Positions 1 to 8,093 of a stretch of 64,000 nucleotides of DNA are shown here, piece by piece. Location of the stretch: the NCBI GenBank assembly GCA_052103955.1, contig JBQELO010000001.1, positions 248,001 through 312,000 on the forward strand, given 5' to 3'. Below the pieces are notes generated by a model. The model ran no database searches. It was not told where the DNA came from and saw only the letters and a program-made list of their open reading frames with translations. The stretch's first letter is position 1. Every line of letters starts with the position of its first letter. The stretch is from Paenalcaligenes sp052103955 (GTDB lineage: Bacteria; Pseudomonadota; Gammaproteobacteria; Burkholderiales; Burkholderiaceae_B). The position numbers were made by a program, and so were the translations under genes.

Positions 1-1856
1 GCGCTGTAAATCTCGGCATGCGACAAGAAACCAATTTTTGGGTTGGGGTGGAAGATTTTCTGGAAGCCCGCTGTCAGGGTACAAATCAACAGCCATACCG
101 TAGGTGCTGCCGTCACCCATGCATAGCGGTCTTTCTTCATCCTAAACAGCACCACCGTACCCAAGGTCAACGCGACGGCTGCCAACATTTGGTTAGCAAT
201 ACCAAACAGTGGCCACAAGGTATTAATACCACCCAGTGGATCCACCACGCCTTGATACAAGAAATACCCCCACGCTCCTACGCACAGTAAGGTTGCCGTT
301 AAGTTCGCGACTAAGGAATCCGTTGCACGCATGCTGGGCGCAAAGGTACCTAGCAAGTCTTGCAACATAAACCGCCCTGCTCGTGTGCCTGCATCCACCG
401 CAGTCAGAATGAACAGCGCTTCGAACAAAATGGCAAAGTGATACCAAAACGCCATCATGCTAGGGCCACCAAACATGTAGTGCAGAATGTAAGCCATCCC
501 CACCGCCAGGGTAGGCGCACCACCAGCACGAGAAATAATGGTGTTCTCGCCTACTGCTGCAGCCATAGAGGTGAGCTGCTCAGGCTGAATCACAAACCCC
601 CAACTGGATACCACTTGAGCCACTTGCTCTGGCGTGGTGCCAATTAATGCTGCGGGGCTATTCATGGCGTAGTAAATGCCGGGCTCGATCACGCATGCAG
701 CAATCAAGGCCATAATAGCGACGAAAGACTCCATCAGCATCGCGCCGTAGCCTATGTAACGCGCTTGGGTTTCGTTTTCAATCATCTTAGGCGTGGTGCC
801 TGAAGAGATCAGTGCGTGGAAACCAGATACTGCTCCGCACGCAATGGTAATGAACAAGAATGGGAACAAACCACCTGCCCAGACTGGCCCTGTGCCATCA
901 ATAAACTGTGTGACGGCTGGCATTTTCAACGGTGGTGCCACAAAGATAATACCAATGGCCAAACCCACAATCGTGCCGATTTTCAGGAAAGTAGACAAGT
1001 AATCACGTGGTGCCAACAGCAGCCAAACGGGCAGTACGGCGGCAATAAAGCCATAAATAATCAGCGCCCATGTCAGCTCTTCACCATCTAGATTAAACAC
1101 TTGGCCCCAGTACGGGTGCTGAGCAACGTCTTGACCATACAGAATAGAGGCCAGCAGCAATACCAAACCAATAATGGAAACCTCACCAATTTTCCCGGGG
1201 CGCAAATAACGCAGATAAATACCCATGAAAATGGCTAATGGAATCGTAGCGGCAACGGTAAAAGTGCCCCACGGAGAACCAATTAAGGCTTTCACCACAA
1301 TCAAGGCCAACACCGCCAGAATAATGACCATAATCATGAAAGCACCAAACAACGCAATCACGCCTGCTACCGGCCCTAACTCTGCCTTGATCAAATCGCC
1401 CAGCGAACGACCATCTCGGCGGCTGGAAATAAACAGAACAGTGAAATCCTGCACGGCACCCGCAAATACCACGCCAGCTAGAATCCACAACATACCGGGT
1501 AAATATCCCATTTGGGCGGCTAGAACTGGCCCAACGAGTGGCCCTGCCCCGGCAATAGCCGCAAAGTGGTGACCAAATAAAATGTGCTTGTTGGTAGGGA
1601 CATAGTCCAGACCATCGTTATGTTTCCAAGCCGGTGTCATGCGGTTAGCATTCAGCTCGAAAACTTTATTGGCAATGAATTTACTGTAGTAGCGATACGC
1701 AATTAAATACACACATACTGCCGCAATCACTACCCACAATGCACTGACTGTCTCCCCCCTCGTCAGTGCTACGGTTCCTAACGCGAAAGCTCCTAGTAAG
1801 GCTATCGCTATCCATAGCAATATGGATAACCCTTTATTCTTTTCTGCTACATGCAT
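1..1856 (-). CDS. cstA: CstA-family peptide/pyruvate permease (3' end outside window)
   Basis: This is the N-terminal ~618 residues of a polytopic inner-membrane permease of the CstA/BtsT family, which takes up peptides or pyruvate during carbon limitation. The reading frame is open from the ATG at 1856 to the window edge; the family is about 690-720 aa, so roughly 70-100 residues are missing. Visible hallmarks are an N-terminal membrane segment, the stretch TPAWKHNDGLDYVPTNK and then FGHHFAAIAGAGPLVGP, both typical of CstA, followed by many hydrophobic segments. A GGAG ribosome site lies about 10 nt before the ATG. The gene has no partner in the window; the upstream 400 bases carry its control region. 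CstA and BtsT paralogues cannot be separated from this fragment. Confidence 0.93.
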   Translation of the reverse strand, partial: MHVAEKNKGLSILLWIAIALLGAFALGTVALTRGETVSALWVVIAAVCVYLIAYRYYSKFIANKVFELNANRMTPAWKHNDGLDYVPTNKHILFGHHFAAIAGAGPLVGPVLAAQMGYLPGMLWILAGVVFAGAVQDFTVLFISSRRDGRSLGDLIKAELGPVAGVIALFGAFMIMVIILAVLALIVVKALIGSPWGTFTVAATIPLAIFMGIYLRYLRPGKIGEVSIIGLVLLLASILYGQDVAQHPYWGQVFNLDGEELTWALIIYGFIAAVLPVWLLLAPRDYLSTFLKIGTIVGLAIGIIFVAPPLKMPAVTQFIDGTGPVWAGGLFPFLFITIACGAVSGFHALISSGTTPKMIENETQARYIGYGAMLMESFVAIMALIAACVIEPGIYYAMNSPAALIGTTPEQVAQVVSSWGFVIQPEQLTSMAAAVGENTIISRAGGAPTLAVGMAYILHYMFGGPSMMAFWYHFAILFEALFILTAVDAGTRAGRFMLQDLLGTFAPSMRATDSLVANLTATLLCVGAWGYFLYQGVVDPLGGINTLWPLFGIANQMLAAVALTLGTVVLFRMKKDRYAWVTAAPTVWLLICTLTAGFQKIFHPNPKIGFLSHAEIYS

Positions 1857-2261
1857 AGACGTGTTCTCCAAAATAGTTTTTAAAGTTAACCACCTCTCTA
1901 CCACGACGCATTAAAGCATGAAACCGGTGATACCTCCCTGTTATCAACCGCAGCAAAATTCAAAAAACACCATAAAACTCAATCACTTATGATTTATCGA
2001 AATATGTAACCCTCAATTTTTAGTCTTCAACAGACTGCAAATGAATTCAATACAAAAAAACCCTACTTCACTAGTACAAAGCATGCTTTTTAAGCATTTT
2101 TGTCACTAGAAAGTAAGGTTAAAAACTTTGGTCTAGGGGTAAGATTTGATGCGCATGTGTCTTATCCGTAAAACACATGTATGGCCTGACACTACCCTCT
2201 TTGCTGAGTATGCAAATAGCCCATATAAAGCACCCCATATACCGTGCTTACAGAAAAACAC
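1857..2261. other. AT-rich non-coding region between cstA and lipoprotein gene
   Basis: About 400 bases with no convincing reading frame. They hold the 5' control region of the minus-strand cstA-like gene and the 3' flank of the minus-strand lipoprotein gene. The main visible structure is the long inverted repeat at 2059-2120. No clear sigma-70 promoter or Crp site could be fixed by eye. Confidence 0.5.
2059..2120. repeat. 62-nt imperfect inverted repeat (long hairpin)
   Basis: The left arm (2059-2088) and right arm (2091-2120) are near-complementary over about 28 positions: AACCCTACTT...CTAGT pairs with ACTAG...AAGTAAGGTT, and the inner ACAAA/TTTGT and GCATGCTT/AAGCAT continue the pairing almost to the tip. 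There are only a few mismatches or single-base bulges. It sits about 200 nt upstream of the cstA start. It could be a transcript hairpin in the cstA leader, a terminator-like barrier, or a remnant of a small miniature element. No coding function is visible. Confidence 0.6.
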
Positions 2262-2930
2262 TTAACGGTTATATGGCCCATCAACCGTAAACGTATCACT
2301 GTAATAGCTATGATCAATCAGCAACCAACCATCGAAATAGCTCAGAGGTGTCTGCTTAAACCCGCCACCAAACCGGGAAGACAACTTGGAAGATAAAAAC
2401 TCAAATTCGGCGCTAGTATTGTCTTCATAAAAAATCTTCACTTTAAATGCCGAAACAGGCGTGGTGCGTAGCACTAAGGTTGTCCTATCATCGCTGCTCA
2501 TCGCCATATGCGGCGATTGGAATGCCACGCCAGTGATCTTTCCTTGGTAAGCGTATTTATAGCCAATAGCTGGCTTATCTTCGATGTTGTAGCGGGCATA
2601 GTCTTTTTCTGAGCGTAAGCCCAGTTTATAAAAGTGCGTGCTATAGCCCGCCATAAAGAAGTCCTCGCCTTCCACCCTCGTTACCAACCCTATACCGCGA
2701 GTCTCCTTAGTAGGCGGATTATTCATAATCAGGTCAAACTCTTCTTTACTGGCGTGCTCTTCTGTTTTTGCTGTGTAGTCTTTTTCGTACTTAATACCGT
2801 AAATATCGTTGGCGACTTCTTGCACGAGTTCAGACGAAGGTGCGGGATGGCTCCATCTCACGTTGGCACAGCCCGAAACCAACAAAAACACCATTGCCAC
2901 TACGGAGTACTTCACTGCCTTGTAATTCAC
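2262..2930 (-). CDS. hypothetical outer-membrane lipoprotein
   Basis: A 222-aa protein that I do not recognise beyond its export signal. Residues 1-20 form a lipoprotein signal peptide with a lipobox ending V-S-G-C, so the lipidated Cys would be residue 21; the next residue is Ala, not Asp, which predicts sorting to the outer membrane. The mature part is polar with scattered aromatic residues and no repeats or obvious catalytic motif. The gene stands alone between the cstA-like gene and the TRAP operon. A terminator at 2999-3050 separates it from the operon upstream, so it should have its own promoter in the ~70 bases before the ATG. Confidence 0.75.
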   Translation of the reverse strand: MNYKAVKYSVVAMVFLLVSGCANVRWSHPAPSSELVQEVANDIYGIKYEKDYTAKTEEHASKEEFDLIMNNPPTKETRGIGLVTRVEGEDFFMAGYSTHFYKLGLRSEKDYARYNIEDKPAIGYKYAYQGKITGVAFQSPHMAMSSDDRTTLVLRTTPVSAFKVKIFYEDNTSAEFEFLSSKLSSRFGGGFKQTPLSYFDGWLLIDHSYYSDTFTVDGPYNR

Positions 2931-2998
2931 ACTTATTCCCCATTACTTATACACACTCTAAGCTCTGAGCTTACCGCAAATAGCCCTATCTATAACGT

Positions 2999-3050
2999 AA
3001 AAAACCCTGTTGAAGTCACTGCTCACTAGGTAAGCCTGACGTCAACAGGG
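2999..3050 (-). terminator. terminator after the TRAP/catabolic operon
   Basis: Read on the minus strand, a 9-bp stem CCCTGTTGA/TCAACAGGG closes a ~28-nt loop with weak internal pairing and is followed directly by six T residues. It lies about 30 nt past the stop codon of the TRAP large permease gene, where the 12-gene operon should end. Confidence 0.75.
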
Positions 3051-3079
3051 GACAGGTAAATATCTACATAACTACAGCT

Positions 3080-4366
3080 TTATGAGCCAGCAACCAAGTT
3101 AGGTAACCAGACTGACACTTGCGGGAACAGTGTCAAAATCGTGAGCACTACCAACGCTGTCAGCAAGAACGGGGCAATACCTACCACACCGCGCTCTAGC
3201 GAAATACGTGCTAGTAATGACGAAATATTCAAACACAAGCCTGCTGGCGGTGTAATCAAACCAATACACAGGTTCACCACAGCCACTACCGTGAAGTGCG
3301 TAGGATCAATACCCAACTTCATGGCAATGGGGTACAGCACCGGAATCAACATCACCAAGGCGGCATTGGTTTCCAGAAACATCCCCACAATCAGCAGCAA
3401 GATATTCACGAACAACAAGAACAACAAGGGGTTGCTAATGTTTTCCAATACAAAAGAGGCAATGGCTTCAGGAATACTCACGTAGGCCAACAACCAGCTA
3501 AATACCCTAGCCGCTGCCACGATAATCATGATCACCGCCGTGGTATGGGCTGCACTGACCAAGCTCTCTACAAAGATCTTCCACGTAATTTGACGATAGA
3601 TTACTGTGCCCACGATTAAGGCATAGATCACCGCCATGATGGCTGCTTCGGTAATGTTGAAAATACCGCTACGAATACCACCCAGAATAAATACAGGCAG
3701 CAACAAGGCGAACGACGACTTTTTAAACGTATCCCAAATTTCTTTACCCGATGCTTTGCCTTGGGTAGGGAAATTGTTGCGACGGCTAATCCACCAGCTC
3801 ATCACCAACATAGACAACATGTACAACACGCCTGGCACCACACCGGCCAAGAACAACGTTGTAATGGATTGCCCGGTTAGCACTGCCACCACAATAAAGG
3901 GAATAGACGGTGGAATAATGGGGGCCACCACGTTCGCAGCAGCAATCACGCCACCTGCAAAACCTGGAGGGTAACCAGAACGTATCATGGCAGGAATCAT
4001 GATACGACCCAGTGCACTGGTATCGGCCACAGCAGAACCAGAGATACCAGCAAACATACCTGACGCCAGTACGCCACTCATGGCCAAGCCGCCTTTAAAG
4101 CGCCCCAACAGTGCGTTCGCGAAATCTAACAATCTACTGGTTAAACCGCCGGACGTCATCAGACTGCCCGCCAAGACAAAGAAAGGAATAGCCAGCAATG
4201 AAAAACTGTCTAAGCCGCTAAATAATTGCTGGGGAACCGCCATCAGGCTGATACCACCCAGAGCCACCAACGCGGCCAATACGCCTGCCGTGATGGCAAA
4301 GCCAATCGGCATGCCTATCAGCATGAGAACCAGCGTCAGAAGGGTAATTAAGGTTACGGTGATCAT
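3080..4366 (-). CDS. dctM: TRAP transporter large permease (DctM family)
   Basis: The 428-aa DctM subunit is the membrane transport protein of a tripartite ATP-independent periplasmic (TRAP) system, which imports organic acids using an ion gradient. The protein is almost wholly hydrophobic, with about 12 segments. It carries the family stretch GLDSFSLLAIPFFVLAGSLM near residues 50-70 and the conserved IPPSIPFIV region in the middle. Length is normal for the family. It is the last gene of the operon, 18 nt after the small permease gene, and is followed by a terminator. The substrate cannot be read from this subunit. Confidence 0.95.
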   Translation of the reverse strand: MITVTLITLLTLVLMLIGMPIGFAITAGVLAALVALGGISLMAVPQQLFSGLDSFSLLAIPFFVLAGSLMTSGGLTSRLLDFANALLGRFKGGLAMSGVLASGMFAGISGSAVADTSALGRIMIPAMIRSGYPPGFAGGVIAAANVVAPIIPPSIPFIVVAVLTGQSITTLFLAGVVPGVLYMLSMLVMSWWISRRNNFPTQGKASGKEIWDTFKKSSFALLLPVFILGGIRSGIFNITEAAIMAVIYALIVGTVIYRQITWKIFVESLVSAAHTTAVIMIIVAAARVFSWLLAYVSIPEAIASFVLENISNPLLFLLFVNILLLIVGMFLETNAALVMLIPVLYPIAMKLGIDPTHFTVVAVVNLCIGLITPPAGLCLNISSLLARISLERGVVGIAPFLLTALVVLTILTLFPQVSVWLPNLVAGS

Positions 4367-4384
4367 AAAGGGTATTTTCCGTAC

Positions 4385-4915
4385 TTAGGGGTGTTCATCG
4401 GTACTGCTAGCTGTCCAGTCTGGGTTCGTGCCCAAACGGATTAACAGCAACACCACTACGCATAACCCCATCCCTAGCCACAATGAGGCATACACCCATG
4501 ACATGGGGATATCCATCGCAGCCGATAACTGGACTGCGTTGATTTGTGCAAATTCCCAACCGTAGTAGGTGATGCTTACTAAGGTAGCCAGCATCAATAC
4601 ATCGCGAATAATCAGTACGCGCTGTTTAAGTTTGGAGGAAATGTGATCAAGCAAAATCGTGACGGTCACATGACCACCACGGCGCAATACTGCCGCACTA
4701 CCGAGTAGCGAAATCCACACCATCAAGAAGCGAGCAACTTCCTCGCTCCATGAGGACATATCTTTCAGCACATAGCGTGAGAAGATTTGCCATGCAATAA
4801 CCGCACACATTACAAACATCATGCTGCCGATAATCCAGTCCAGCGTTTTTTCAATCACAGACGCGGTTTTATCTGCCCAGTTTTCCGTTTTTGCAGGTAC
4901 GTTGTTAGTTGTCAT
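4385..4915 (-). CDS. dctQ: TRAP transporter small permease (DctQ family)
   Basis: A four-helix inner-membrane protein that pairs with DctM. The helices, the central W-S-E-E-V-A-R-F motif and the R-R-G-G-H segment are those of DctQ proteins. I chose the ATG at 4915 (176 aa). The upstream in-frame ATG at 4954 would lie inside the hairpin at 4934-4964 and lacks a purine-rich site, whereas 4915 starts just after the hairpin. The gene sits between the binding-protein and large-permease genes, the usual order. Confidence 0.9.
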   Translation of the reverse strand: MTTNNVPAKTENWADKTASVIEKTLDWIIGSMMFVMCAVIAWQIFSRYVLKDMSSWSEEVARFLMVWISLLGSAAVLRRGGHVTVTILLDHISSKLKQRVLIIRDVLMLATLVSITYYGWEFAQINAVQLSAAMDIPMSWVYASLWLGMGLCVVVLLLIRLGTNPDWTASSTDEHP

Positions 4916-4933
4916 AACTTTTACCAGTGGGGT

Positions 4934-4964
4934 CGGAGCATGACGGTAGTTCATGCCCCGACTT
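4934..4964 (-). promoter_or_regulatory. intercistronic hairpin between dctP and dctQ
   Basis: On the minus strand, a 12-bp stem with one G-U pair (arms 4953-4964 and 4934-4945, loop of 7) lies directly after the dctP stop codon. Such hairpins after binding-protein genes commonly protect the upstream message from 3' decay, giving more binding protein than permease. This one also covers the upstream alternative ATG of dctQ. Confidence 0.6.
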
Positions 4965-4969
4965 TTTCA

Positions 4970-5947
4970 TTATTGAACGGCGCGGATTTTATCCAGCCAA
5001 ACTTGCAGCTCAGGGAACTCTGCATCCATAGCTTGGATTTTGGTCGCAAAGGCTTCACGATCTACCGTGTTGAACGCCATGCCTTTTTCGGTCAAGAACT
5101 GCTTCATGTTTTCTTCTTCCACGATCATGCGATCTGTGGCTTCTTGCATCACACGCTCACCCTCTTCTTGCAGGATTTGTCGTGTTTCTTCTGGCAAATT
5201 CTGGAAGTAAGGATCGGAGTAAATCAGCGTCATCGCACCGATGGTGTGCTGAGTTTCAGCTACATTTTTCTGCACTTCAAACAGGTTCACGTTTTTGATC
5301 ACTTCCAAGGGGTTTTCTTGGCCATCGATCATGCCGTGCTGCAGGGATGTGAAGAGCTCGGCCATGCCCATAGGTACTGGGCTAGCACCCAAAGTCGTCC
5401 ATGTACTGCGGTACATACGCAGTGGTGGTACACGCATTTTCAAACCATGCAAATCATCTGGGTTTTGGATCAGACGATTCGACGTCAGGTAACGTGCGCC
5501 ACGGTAGGCGGCCCCCACCAGCTTGAAGCCACTTTCTTTAGCGATTTGGTCGTACAGCTCTTGGCCAACGGGGCCGTTGTACACCGCACGGTAATGATCC
5601 ATATCGCGAATCAAGTAAGGGTAGGCTTCTACACCCGCAGATTTTGCATAACGGTCTAACGCGCCCACGCTTTGCAGCACGATGTGGTTAGTGCCCATAC
5701 GCAAACCTTCAATAGATTGCGGCCAGTCACCCGTTAAGCCATTGGCGTCGATGTTGATTTTGATTTTGCCGTCAGAACGCTTTTCAACAGCTTCTTTAAA
5801 ACGCTCTGCCGTTTGCCCCCAGTGGTCTTGGGTAGCATAAATGTGAGCCAATTTCAGTGTGACAGGTTTAATTTCTGCCTGTGCCGCCGCACTGCTAAAA
5901 ATGCTGACTGCGGCAAATACTGTAGTGAGTAGTGAAAACTTTTTCAT
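4970..5947 (-). CDS. dctP: TRAP transporter substrate-binding protein (DctP family)
   Basis: The 325-aa periplasmic receptor of the TRAP system. Residues 1-24 are a signal peptide (M-K-K-F start, Ala-rich core ending A-Q-A). The mature protein contains the DctP hallmarks: K-M-R-V-P with the substrate-carboxylate Arg, then A-S-P-V-P-M-G-M-A-E-L-F-T-S-L-Q-H-G and D-G-Q-E-N-P. The conserved Arg implies an organic acid substrate. The gene lies 40 nt after the dehydroquinase-like gene and precedes both permease genes in the same operon, so the transported acid is probably the substrate of the enzymes encoded upstream. Confidence 0.95.
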   Translation of the reverse strand: MKKFSLLTTVFAAVSIFSSAAAQAEIKPVTLKLAHIYATQDHWGQTAERFKEAVEKRSDGKIKINIDANGLTGDWPQSIEGLRMGTNHIVLQSVGALDRYAKSAGVEAYPYLIRDMDHYRAVYNGPVGQELYDQIAKESGFKLVGAAYRGARYLTSNRLIQNPDDLHGLKMRVPPLRMYRSTWTTLGASPVPMGMAELFTSLQHGMIDGQENPLEVIKNVNLFEVQKNVAETQHTIGAMTLIYSDPYFQNLPEETRQILQEEGERVMQEATDRMIVEEENMKQFLTEKGMAFNTVDREAFATKIQAMDAEFPELQVWLDKIRAVQ

Positions 5948-5987
5948 GTCTTCCTCCGGTATTAATCGTTATATAAGAAGAGAGGGA

Positions 5988-6524
5988 TTACTGTTGGTCC
6001 GATTGGCCACCAAGAAAACTCTGGTCATCCAGCGCCAAGGTCAACGCGGTAAGCGCGGCCAAGTAGCTGTAATGACGCATACCCATGCAAATGCCGGTAG
6101 CGGTATGCGTGAAGCTAGACTGGATGCTGCCACCGCCCAAGCCTCGGGCAGAGCCTGCACTGGCCGCGATGTTCGAGAAATGCACTTCCATGACGGGCAG
6201 CTCAGTGTCTTCCAGTGCATGACGTACACCCTCACCAATGGTGGTCAAACCAGCGGGGTTAATGATGTATGCATCGACACGGTGTGCAGACTCATGGATG
6301 TATTCCAAAATGTCACCCATGTGGTTAGAGGAGAAGTTTTCTACCTCTACACCCAATTGTTCGCCAAAGCCGCGCACACATTCCTTAAGCTCATCTAAGG
6401 ATTGGATATTTCCATAGACTTTTTTGCTGCGCTTACCCAGGCTAGACATATTCGGGCCATCAATCACAGCGATAAGATGTTTACGGTTTGAAGAGCGGGT
6501 GATGGTAACGTTATGTGCACTCAT
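5988..6524 (-). CDS. divergent type II 3-dehydroquinase-like protein
   Basis: A 178-aa protein homologous along its length to type II dehydroquinases (AroQ), which dehydrate 3-dehydroquinate in the shikimate and quinate pathways. Kept features are the N-terminal D-G-P-N segment, the flexible-lid Arg and catalytic Tyr (G-K-R-...-V-Y-G), S-N-H and the E-V-H-x-S-N strand with its His. Changed features are the second Asn of G-P-N-L-N (now Ser), the T-H-T-S loop (now T-T-I-G) and the A-R-E-E-F-R segment, replaced by a small-residue stretch with a Gly-rich insertion. The residues that hold the substrate carboxylate and diol are therefore altered. It sits in a CoA-linked catabolic operon, not with aro genes, so a different substrate is likely. 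AGAGG precedes the ATG. Confidence 0.75.
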   Translation of the reverse strand: MSAHNVTITRSSNRKHLIAVIDGPNMSSLGKRSKKVYGNIQSLDELKECVRGFGEQLGVEVENFSSNHMGDILEYIHESAHRVDAYIINPAGLTTIGEGVRHALEDTELPVMEVHFSNIAASAGSARGLGGGSIQSSFTHTATGICMGMRHYSYLAALTALTLALDDQSFLGGQSDQQ

Positions 6525-6548
6525 GCTTGGTAGCCTCTGTATAGTGAA

Positions 6549-7304
6549 TTAGTTGAAACGCAGACCAGCATCCACGTTCAGTGTTTGGCCGGTGATGTAC
6601 TTGCTGTCGTCCGATGCCAAGAACATAGTTGCGCCAATCATGTCGCTCACATCGCCTTTGCGTTTCAGGGTTTGGGCTGCAATGATGGCATCCCACTGTT
6701 CTGGACGAATGGTGTCGCGAGGTACTTCCGTCACGATGCCGTGCGGGCTAATCGCATTCACATTAATGCAGTACTCACCCAACTCGGTCGCCAACGCGCG
6801 CGTCAACGCCACCACAGCACCTTTAGACGCCACGTAATGCGCGTAATTCGCACGGCCAGTCACGACAACGCTGGAAGAAATGTTGATGATCTTGCCGCTT
6901 TGCTGTTTTTTCATGAAAGGTGACACAGCTTTCACGCAGTTAAATACGCCACGCGCATTCACACCCATCACGAAATCCCACTCAGCAGCGTCGATTTCTT
7001 CAAAAGGCTTCATCTTCAATGTAGAAAACACCGCCGCATTGTTGATCAGCACATCCACTGAACCAAATGCTTTCACAGCCTGAGCTACCATCTCTGTCGT
7101 GCTTTTATCGTCAGAAACGTCCACTTTCACAGCCAATGCTTTACCGTTTTCTGCTTCAATTTCAGCCGCCACGGCTTGTGCTTTTTCAATGTTCAAATCA
7201 GCCACTACGACCGCCGCACCTGCTTTGGCGAACTCGTGTGCGTAAGCGCGGCCAATACCTTGACCTGCACCAGTAATAATCACAGTTTTATTTTCAAATC
7301 TCAC
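6549..7304 (-). CDS. SDR family NAD(P)-dependent dehydrogenase
   Basis: A 251-aa classical short-chain dehydrogenase that would oxidise an alcohol (or reduce a ketone) on the operon's pathway intermediate. The cofactor motif T-G-A-G-Q-G-I-G is near residue 10, the N-N-A motif follows strand 4, and the catalytic Ser and Y-V-A-S-K are present. The Asp at the end of strand 2 favours NAD over NADP. I chose the GTG at 7304: AAGGAA lies 5 nt before it, and the longer frame from 7376 would run deep into the upstream gene. It has 24-25 nt gaps on both sides within the operon. Confidence 0.9.
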   Translation of the reverse strand: MRFENKTVIITGAGQGIGRAYAHEFAKAGAAVVVADLNIEKAQAVAAEIEAENGKALAVKVDVSDDKSTTEMVAQAVKAFGSVDVLINNAAVFSTLKMKPFEEIDAAEWDFVMGVNARGVFNCVKAVSPFMKKQQSGKIINISSSVVVTGRANYAHYVASKGAVVALTRALATELGEYCINVNAISPHGIVTEVPRDTIRPEQWDAIIAAQTLKRKGDVSDMIGATMFLASDDSKYITGQTLNVDAGLRFN

Positions 7305-7329
7305 GATGGTTCCTTGTTTGTATGGAGTA

Positions 7330-8085
7330 TTAATGTGTTGAGTGAGGCATACGTAGGGTGGCCATGCCACCATCAATATTGATGATGGTGCCGGTGTAAG
7401 ACAGCGCGCCGGGGTGCGCTACATGAGCCACCAACCGTGCCACCTCTTCCGGCTGCACCATCTGCCCTGTGGGCTGACGCCTGTGAAATTCATTACGCTT
7501 GGCTACAGGATCACTAGTGCGATTGGCCAACTCAGTCATGAACGGGGTATCTACTGTTGCAGGTGCAATACCCACAACGCGTATATGCTCAGCAATCAAA
7601 TCAGCCGACATCGCCAGCGTCATAGACTGAATAGCCCCTTTACTAGCCGAGTACAGCGCGCGTTCCGGCAAGCCATTGATGGCTGTGCACGACGACATAT
7701 TCACAATCACGCCACTTTGCGACTTGCGCAAATACGGCAAGCAAGCGCGTGTGCTACGCATGTAGCCCAGAACATTGATATTGAACAGTCGCAGCCAATC
7801 TTCTTCGCTACCGTCTTCAATCGTGCCCACAAAACTCACACCCGCGTTGTTGACCAACACATCAATGCGACCATGCGTATTGGCAAACCCAGCGACCGCC
7901 TGATTTAAGGAGTCTTGGCTGGTGACATCCGCAATCAGCGGTGTTACCCCTTCAGGGATGCCTTCTATTTGGCGATCAATACCACCCACAATGGCACCCA
8001 GTTCCAACAAATGCATACATACGGCTTGGCCTATACCTGCTGCGGCGCCCGTGACGATGGCAATTCGACCTGTAAAGTCTGACAT
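7330..8085 (-). CDS. SDR family NAD(P)-dependent dehydrogenase
   Basis: A second 251-aa classical SDR in the operon, clearly distinct from its neighbour. T-G-A-A-A-G-I-G lies near residue 12, N-N-A-G follows, and the active site Ser and Y-S-A-S-K are intact. The start ATG is preceded by a weak purine stretch. Two different intact SDRs in one operon suggest two oxidation steps, or oxidation of two stereoisomers of one hydroxy compound. The specific substrate cannot be named. Confidence 0.9.
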   Translation of the reverse strand: MSDFTGRIAIVTGAAAGIGQAVCMHLLELGAIVGGIDRQIEGIPEGVTPLIADVTSQDSLNQAVAGFANTHGRIDVLVNNAGVSFVGTIEDGSEEDWLRLFNINVLGYMRSTRACLPYLRKSQSGVIVNMSSCTAINGLPERALYSASKGAIQSMTLAMSADLIAEHIRVVGIAPATVDTPFMTELANRTSDPVAKRNEFHRRQPTGQMVQPEEVARLVAHVAHPGALSYTGTIINIDGGMATLRMPHSTH

Positions 8086-8093
8086 AGCAGTTC

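Noticed and set aside
4787..5659. Open frame of 290 codons on the plus strand
   Set aside because: It lies opposite the dctP and dctQ genes, which have clear family motifs; the plus-strand product has no recognisable domain and an amino acid make-up typical of antisense reading.
5988..6524. Housekeeping aroQ of the shikimate pathway
   Set aside because: Key substrate-binding motifs are changed and the gene sits inside a catabolic operon; a biosynthetic role is unlikely, although the fold is the same.
7305..7376. N-terminal extension of the SDR at 6549-7304
   Set aside because: It overlaps the end of the preceding gene, and AAGGAA followed by GTG at 7304 gives an SDR of normal length.
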